The notes beneath the pieces were generated by a model. It saw only the letters and a list, made by a program, of their open reading frames with translations, had not been told where the DNA came from and did no database searches. From contig NZ_ATAE01000008.1 in the NCBI RefSeq assembly GCF_000474275.2, forward strand, positions 248,001 through 312,000: a DNA stretch of 64,000 nucleotides. Reading direction: 5' to 3'. Below, in pieces: positions 60,096-64,000 of the stretch. A program made the translations under genes and the position numbers. This DNA is from Alkalihalophilus marmarensis DSM 21297. Lineage in GTDB: Bacteria; Bacillota; Bacilli; Bacillales; Bacillaceae_D. Within the stretch, counting starts at the first letter, position 1; each line of letters begins with the position of its first letter.

Positions 60096-60099
60096 ATAA

Positions 60100-60130
60100 G
60101 AAAAGTCCGAGTAGAACTCTACTCGGATTT
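60100..60130. terminator. Bidirectional terminator between convergent genes
   Basis: AAGTCCGAGTAGA pairs with TCTACTCGGATTT around a 2-4 nt loop, with T- and A-tracts on both sides. Confidence 0.87.
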
Positions 60131-60655
60131 AGTCCTGCATCTTTTTATTAACAAGAATAGAAGAATAGCTGAAATGATAGTAATAAGTACAAATATCGGG
60201 ATATAGAAGGGATTTACGTTCACAGCTGCTGCCTCTTGGTTCTCTGCTGCAGCTGGTTCAAACTCTTCTCCAAGAGAGGAATCTTTATAATCAGTTTCTG
60301 AATCAACTTGAGTGACCGGACTGCATGGGCTGTTAATATAATTGTGATCGTCCACACTTAAATAAATCATGTAGGTCTGATCCTTTTGAAATTCATAACC
60401 CCAAGTATAGTCCACTTTCATCTCCAGTGTAGAAGGCACTTGTTGCTTCCAGCTCTTAACCACTTCTACTTCAACTGGATACATATAATCATTTGGATTT
60501 TTATTTATATTAGTAACTGTCCCAAAAATAGCAAGATCAAAATAATTGATTACAGGCTCTTCAAACTCAATACAACTAAGGGCATGAGTTGGATTGGACG
60601 ATAAAACAGTTAGCATTACGATCAAGAAGGTCAGCGGAACGAGTTTTTTTATCAT
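60119..60655 (-). CDS. Secreted membrane-anchored protein with netrin/TIMP-like OB-fold
   Basis: About 178 aa. A signal peptide (LVPLTFLIVMLTVLSSNPTHA) is followed by LSCIEFEEPVINYFDLAIFG, a Cys-rich start of the type seen in tissue-inhibitor-like or DUF-type OB folds, with further Cys in INSPCSP. Then an acidic linker EFEPAAAENQEAAAV and a C-terminal helix IFVLITIISAILLFLLI with a basic tail, so it is anchored outside the membrane. ATG after GAGGG. Role unknown. Confidence 0.7.
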   Translation of the reverse strand: MIKKLVPLTFLIVMLTVLSSNPTHALSCIEFEEPVINYFDLAIFGTVTNINKNPNDYMYPVEVEVVKSWKQQVPSTLEMKVDYTWGYEFQKDQTYMIYLSVDDHNYINSPCSPVTQVDSETDYKDSSLGEEFEPAAAENQEAAAVNVNPFYIPIFVLITIISAILLFLLIKRCRTKSE

Positions 60656-60698
60656 AAGATCCCTCTTCCCCATCGTCGATTAATTAGTTGATTTAGAA

Positions 60699-61064
60699 TT
60701 ACTTGATTTCTTGAATCATCTCTACTCGATTACCGAATGGATCTCTAAACTCAAAGCGTTCAAAGCCAGGAATCGGCACGGAATCAAGAATCTCAATCTT
60801 ATTCTCTGATAAACGATCTCTCCAAAAAGAAATATCCTCTACATGGTAGGCAACATGCGCTTTTGTTAATAGTCTGTCAAAGCCTTCTTCTGTTCCTACA
60901 TGTACTTGCAGGCTGCCAGCTTCAAGCCAAAAACCGCCTCTACCTTTCAGTGAATCAGGTTTCTCAACTTCTTTAAGCCCTAAAATATCGCAGTAAAAGG
61001 ACTTCCCTTCTGCTTCTGCTCCTTTAGGTATCGTTATCTGAACGTGATCTACCCCTAATATCAT
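60699..61064 (-). CDS. VOC-family (glyoxalase-like) protein
   Basis: 121 aa in two beta-alpha-beta-beta-beta repeats. DHVQITIPKGAEAEGKSFYCDILGLKEVEKP and FWLEAGSLQVHVGTEE cover the first, AHVAYHVEDISFWRDRL and FEFRDPFGNRVEMIQ the second. Metal-site residues H6, H54-like, H76 and E116 positions are present. ATG after GGAGG. Candidates are dioxygenases, fosfomycin-type resistance or glyoxalases; activity not defined. Single gene. Confidence 0.86.
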   Translation of the reverse strand: MILGVDHVQITIPKGAEAEGKSFYCDILGLKEVEKPDSLKGRGGFWLEAGSLQVHVGTEEGFDRLLTKAHVAYHVEDISFWRDRLSENKIEILDSVPIPGFERFEFRDPFGNRVEMIQEIK

Positions 61065-61182
61065 ATACATTCCTCCTGCTTGATTAGTAATCCACTTTTA
61101 TTATAGCAGAAAATTCCATTATTATTAGGGTTGCTAGATAATTAGGTTTTAGGCAGATGCTCATTGATTCAAAGTTAGGTGT

Positions 61183-61746
61183 TTAAGGAGTAATAGAGTA
61201 AATACATGTATCCGTCAGCTTGCTGCCGTCTGCGGACCTATCTTCGTTCTTTAAAATGCCTTCTAAGTTCAACCCAAGTTTCTCAGGAATCGCACGACTT
61301 TTTACATTTGTTGATTCACAACGGATTTCTATACGGTTAAATTTCATTTGATTAATACCAATTGTTATTAACTCTTGAACGGTTTCGGTCATATATCCAT
61401 TGCCGCTATACTTTGTGTTTATCCAATAACCTATTTCACATTTAGGAATATGCCAATCGACGTTCTCAAAGCTTGCCACTCCAATAAATTCATTTCTTTC
61501 TTTCGTAAAAATAAGATAACGAAAATAATCTTTTTCAATAAATTTCTGATAAGCAGTCTGCCAGGATCTCTCGGTTTCATCCTCAGTAGGTATATCCTGT
61601 ACAAATGGCAGCCAAGGCTTTAATTCATGAATAGATGCGATAATTGCTTGATGAATAATAAGTCCATCACCTTCTTTTAAAGGGGCACGTAAACATAATC
61701 TTTCTGTTTTAAATGATTTCGGTGCTTTTCTTCGTATCGTATTCAT
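61183..61746 (-). CDS. GNAT acetyltransferase, RimJ/RimL type
   Basis: 187 aa. FKTERLCLRAPLKEGDGLII starts the domain, CEIGYWINTKYSGNGYMTETVQELI contains the acetyl-CoA loop (NGY variant), and VKSRAIPEKLGLNLEGILKNE ends it. ATG after AGGATG. Monocistronic. Fifth GNAT gene in the window; substrate not deducible. Confidence 0.85.
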   Translation of the reverse strand: MNTIRRKAPKSFKTERLCLRAPLKEGDGLIIHQAIIASIHELKPWLPFVQDIPTEDETERSWQTAYQKFIEKDYFRYLIFTKERNEFIGVASFENVDWHIPKCEIGYWINTKYSGNGYMTETVQELITIGINQMKFNRIEIRCESTNVKSRAIPEKLGLNLEGILKNEDRSADGSKLTDTCIYSITP

Positions 61747-61860
61747 TGCTTTTCATCCTATTCTTAGTCTTTATACTTTCGTACACTTATTTTATGAACA
61801 TATAACGTCACTACATAGAGTAAAGTTACAAAGTCTACCAACATTTATTCTTATAATGAA

Positions 61861-61890
61861 ATAAGCCAAACCTATGACGGTTTGACTTCT
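61861..61890 (-). terminator. Weak terminator downstream of the cysteine desulfurase gene
   Basis: AAGCCAAACC pairs with GGTTTGACTT with one mismatch and a 6-nt loop; the minus-strand tail TTATTTC is weak. Confidence 0.6.
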
Positions 61891-61905
61891 CCCTAACGTT
61901 AGCTA

Positions 61906-63021
61906 TTAGATTTTTTTCATATGCTCTAACACATATTCGATCTCTTCTTTTGTTGTGTACTTTCCTAAGCTAAATCTTATCGCTCCCATTCCCTCTTCTT
62001 CTCTTACTCCCATTTCGCTTAACACGGGTGAAAGGGTTACTTCTCCTGCATGACAGGCAGAGCCTGTTGATGCGGCAACTTGTGACAGCTGTGCTAATAC
62101 CTCTTGTCCGATACGACCGATCATATTAATATTCAGCGTGTTTGGCAGGCGGTGGTCAGGGTGGCCGTTTAATGAGATCTTCTCTTGAAAATGTTCCTTT
62201 AATTCTCCCCAGAAATAGTCTCGCAGCTGCTTGATTTCCTTGTTTTGCTGCAAGTTTTCTTTTGCTAAACTGCACGCTTCCCCTAAAGCTGCTGCAAAAA
62301 TGACATTTTCCGTACCAGCGCGCAACCCTCGTTCATGCCCGGCACCATGCATAAAATTGCTCAGTTTAACTCCCTCACGTATGTATAGCGCTCCAATTCC
62401 TTTAGGGGCATAAAGTTTATGTCCTGCGAAGGTTAAGAGATCTACATGTAAGTCATCTACGTCGATCTCAACTTTTCCAAGAGATTGTGACGCGTCAGTA
62501 TGAAATAGAATTCCTCGATCTTTAGCCAGCTTTCCTATTTTTTTGATCGGTTGAATGGTTCCAACCTCGTTATTTGAGTGCATAACCGAAATGAGAATGG
62601 TATCCTCTGTTATTGCGTGTTCAATTTCATCAGGATCTACACGGCCATACTCATCGACTCCAACCTGGGTGATTTTTGCCCCATTCTGTGATAAGTAGCG
62701 GCAAGGCTCTATGACAGCGGGATGTTCGATGCTTGTTGTAATAATATGGTTACCTCGATCTTTGTAATGATCATAGACTCCTTTTAAAGCATGGTTGTTA
62801 GATTCTGTGCCTCCGCTTGTGAATATGAGCTCTTCAGGGTTTGCCCCGATTAGGTCTGCCATTTGAGTTCTCGCCTGCTCAACTGCCCTTTTTGCATTTT
62901 TTCCAAACTGGTGCATGGCGGAAGGGTTTCCAAAATCATTTTCTAATAAGGGCAGCATTACCTGGCGTACTTCAGGTGCAATCGGAGTACTTGCATTGTA
63001 ATCTAAATAGACTTGCCTCAT
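61906..63021 (-). CDS. Cysteine desulfurase (NifS/IscS-like)
   Basis: 371 aa. VYLDYNASTPIAPEVRQVML opens it, PLP Lys in LLTFAGHKLYAPKGIG near residue 200, and the active-site Cys in ASTGSACHAGEVTLSPVL near 324. The SACHAGE loop resembles YrvO/NifZ-type Bacillus desulfurases, which supply sulfur to tRNA or thiamine pathways, but the partner gene is absent here. ATG after GAAAGGATG. A DMT transporter is 22 bases upstream in the same direction. Confidence 0.88.
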   Translation of the reverse strand: MRQVYLDYNASTPIAPEVRQVMLPLLENDFGNPSAMHQFGKNAKRAVEQARTQMADLIGANPEELIFTSGGTESNNHALKGVYDHYKDRGNHIITTSIEHPAVIEPCRYLSQNGAKITQVGVDEYGRVDPDEIEHAITEDTILISVMHSNNEVGTIQPIKKIGKLAKDRGILFHTDASQSLGKVEIDVDDLHVDLLTFAGHKLYAPKGIGALYIREGVKLSNFMHGAGHERGLRAGTENVIFAAALGEACSLAKENLQQNKEIKQLRDYFWGELKEHFQEKISLNGHPDHRLPNTLNINMIGRIGQEVLAQLSQVAASTGSACHAGEVTLSPVLSEMGVREEEGMGAIRFSLGKYTTKEEIEYVLEHMKKI

Positions 63022-63043
63022 TGTCTAACATCCTTTCAACGTA

Positions 63044-64000
63044 TTATCGACTCATGCTTTTATGAAGGCTGCTCGCTTTTCTTAACCGTTTATACAAAAA
63101 GTCTGGATTAGAAGCTAAGATGACACCGGTTAAAATCGCAGCTCCACCGATCACCTGATTCAGTGTTAATGTTTCTGCGCCAATTACAACAGCAATAATC
63201 GCTGTAAACAAAACAATCAGGTGAAGAAAATTTGATGATTTAGCCGGACCGACTTGAATAATTCCCTCGTTCCAGCACACAAACGACACAATGCTTGGAA
63301 AAATAGCGAGATAAACAACCCCTAAGATCACCTCTAGCGGCAGTTCTGAAATTGCTACCGGTGCGTAGGTTCGTTCAAATAAGAAAAAAGGAAAGAGCCC
63401 GATCATGCCAATGTACATTGTGACGAGAAATGTCGGGCGCTTTGGCAGCCCGCCGCTGAATTTTTTCATGACAACCGAATAAATTGACCAGCAAAAAACA
63501 CCGACTAACACGATAAGGTCTCCCGGGTTAAAGGTCAAGCTGAGCAAGCGCTCAAAACTTCCCTGTGAGATAACGATAATGACTCCAATAAGAGAGACGA
63601 TCACTCCAGCAAATTGAACCGTTGAAAAACGTTCTTTTAAGAAGAATACAGATAAGATAACGATTAATAATGGTGACAGCGAATTAACGAGCGATGCATT
63701 GATTGATGTGGTGTATTGAATGGCTATGTAAATTAATGAATTAAAGCCTGCAACGCCCGTAAAGGCCATAAGCGTAAGTACTTTCCAATGCGCCATAAGC
63801 ACCTTCTTGTGTTGTTTCAACTCTTTGTAGACAAATGGCAAAAAGAACAGGCTTGCCAACGTCCATCTTATTAAGGAAAGCTGCAACGGGGGAACATATT
63901 CTACGATCAAGCGGCTGAAAACAAAATTAGTACCCCAAAAAAACGTTGCTAATACTAATAAGAAATAAGGATATCGCTGAATGGTTGATAAGATTGCATT
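63044..64000 (-). CDS. EamA/DMT-superfamily transporter, 5' truncated by window edge
   Basis: The frame is open to base 64000 and reads STIQRYPYFLLVLATFFWGT before the visible part, so the start is outside. Ten membrane segments in two EamA halves, with LIRWTLASLFFLPFVYKEL near the start and AVVIGAETLTLNQVIGGAAI near the end. Same family as the transporter at 59199 but only distantly alike. It precedes the cysteine desulfurase gene by 22 bases and probably forms an operon with it. Confidence 0.88.
   Translation of the reverse strand, partial: NAILSTIQRYPYFLLVLATFFWGTNFVFSRLIVEYVPPLQLSLIRWTLASLFFLPFVYKELKQHKKVLMAHWKVLTLMAFTGVAGFNSLIYIAIQYTTSINASLVNSLSPLLIVILSVFFLKERFSTVQFAGVIVSLIGVIIVISQGSFERLLSLTFNPGDLIVLVGVFCWSIYSVVMKKFSGGLPKRPTFLVTMYIGMIGLFPFFLFERTYAPVAISELPLEVILGVVYLAIFPSIVSFVCWNEGIIQVGPAKSSNFLHLIVLFTAIIAVVIGAETLTLNQVIGGAAILTGVILASNPDFLYKRLRKASSLHKSMSR

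Noticed and set aside
1-64000. CRISPR arrays, tRNA or rRNA genes and complete insertion sequences
   Set aside because: None were seen: no regular spaced repeats, no cloverleaf sequences and no intact transposase.

Overview
The window looks like a chromosomal segment of a low-GC, endospore-forming member of the Bacillaceae. Evidence: a ParC C-terminus of Bacillus type, a YtvI-like sporulation membrane protein, two coat-F-type spore coat genes, an Sda-like checkpoint peptide, an RsbR-type STAS protein, strong AGGAGG ribosome sites with frequent TTG/GTG starts, and Rho-independent terminators after most transcription units. Nearly all genes lie on the minus strand. The genus cannot be fixed from the sequence; an alkaliphilic or soil Bacillus relative is an inference.

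Layout. 1-2545: end of parC and a convergent ytvI-like gene. 2546-3930: AT-rich stretch with a free-standing LAGLIDADG endonuclease carrying its own HTH. 4065-11700: small metabolic and spore genes mixed with decayed genes (a metallo-beta-lactamase-fold gene with at least three lesions, an XRE regulator remnant). 11794-21712: a catabolic region built around a PAS/AAA+ sigma-54 activator. Two textbook -24/-12 promoters precede two operons: one with an arginase-family ureohydrolase, an aldehyde dehydrogenase, an NCS1 permease, a nitrilase-family amidase and a KynB-type cyclase; the other with a class III aminotransferase and a second aldehyde dehydrogenase. 21930-24866: an O-acetyltransferase, a lipoprotein, and a deletion scar joining a BglG-type PTS regulator to the tail of an ascorbate-type PTS IIC gene. 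24940-33273: an iron-regulated NIS siderophore operon (decarboxylase, two IucA/IucC synthetases, acetyltransferase, N-monooxygenase, MFS exporter) under two Fur boxes; this set fits a citrate-hydroxamate such as schizokinen.

33405-49888: small operons (cupin, DUF4181, DinB, GNAT, methyltransferase, NUDIX, hydrolase), a divergent SDR/WYL-regulator pair, an RsbR-like protein, a secreted peptidoglycan-binding protein, a bacterial stay-green homologue, an ECF sigma/anti-sigma pair, a sodium:solute symporter with a small partner, and an Sda-like gene. 50255-57608: DUF3231 protein, then many short membrane proteins including one with an L7/L12-like C-terminal domain, an HPP-family protein and a NUDIX gene with a probable internal deletion. 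57660-64000: a MocR regulator divergent from a DMT transporter with three direct repeats between them, small enzymes, a cysteine desulfurase and a second DMT transporter cut by the window edge.

The least ordinary system is the sigma-54-controlled amine/guanidino-compound region; its exact substrate cannot be read from sequence alone. Other notable signals are a two-copy 32-33 bp dispersed intergenic repeat, several pseudogene scars and two likely 3'-end frameshifts.
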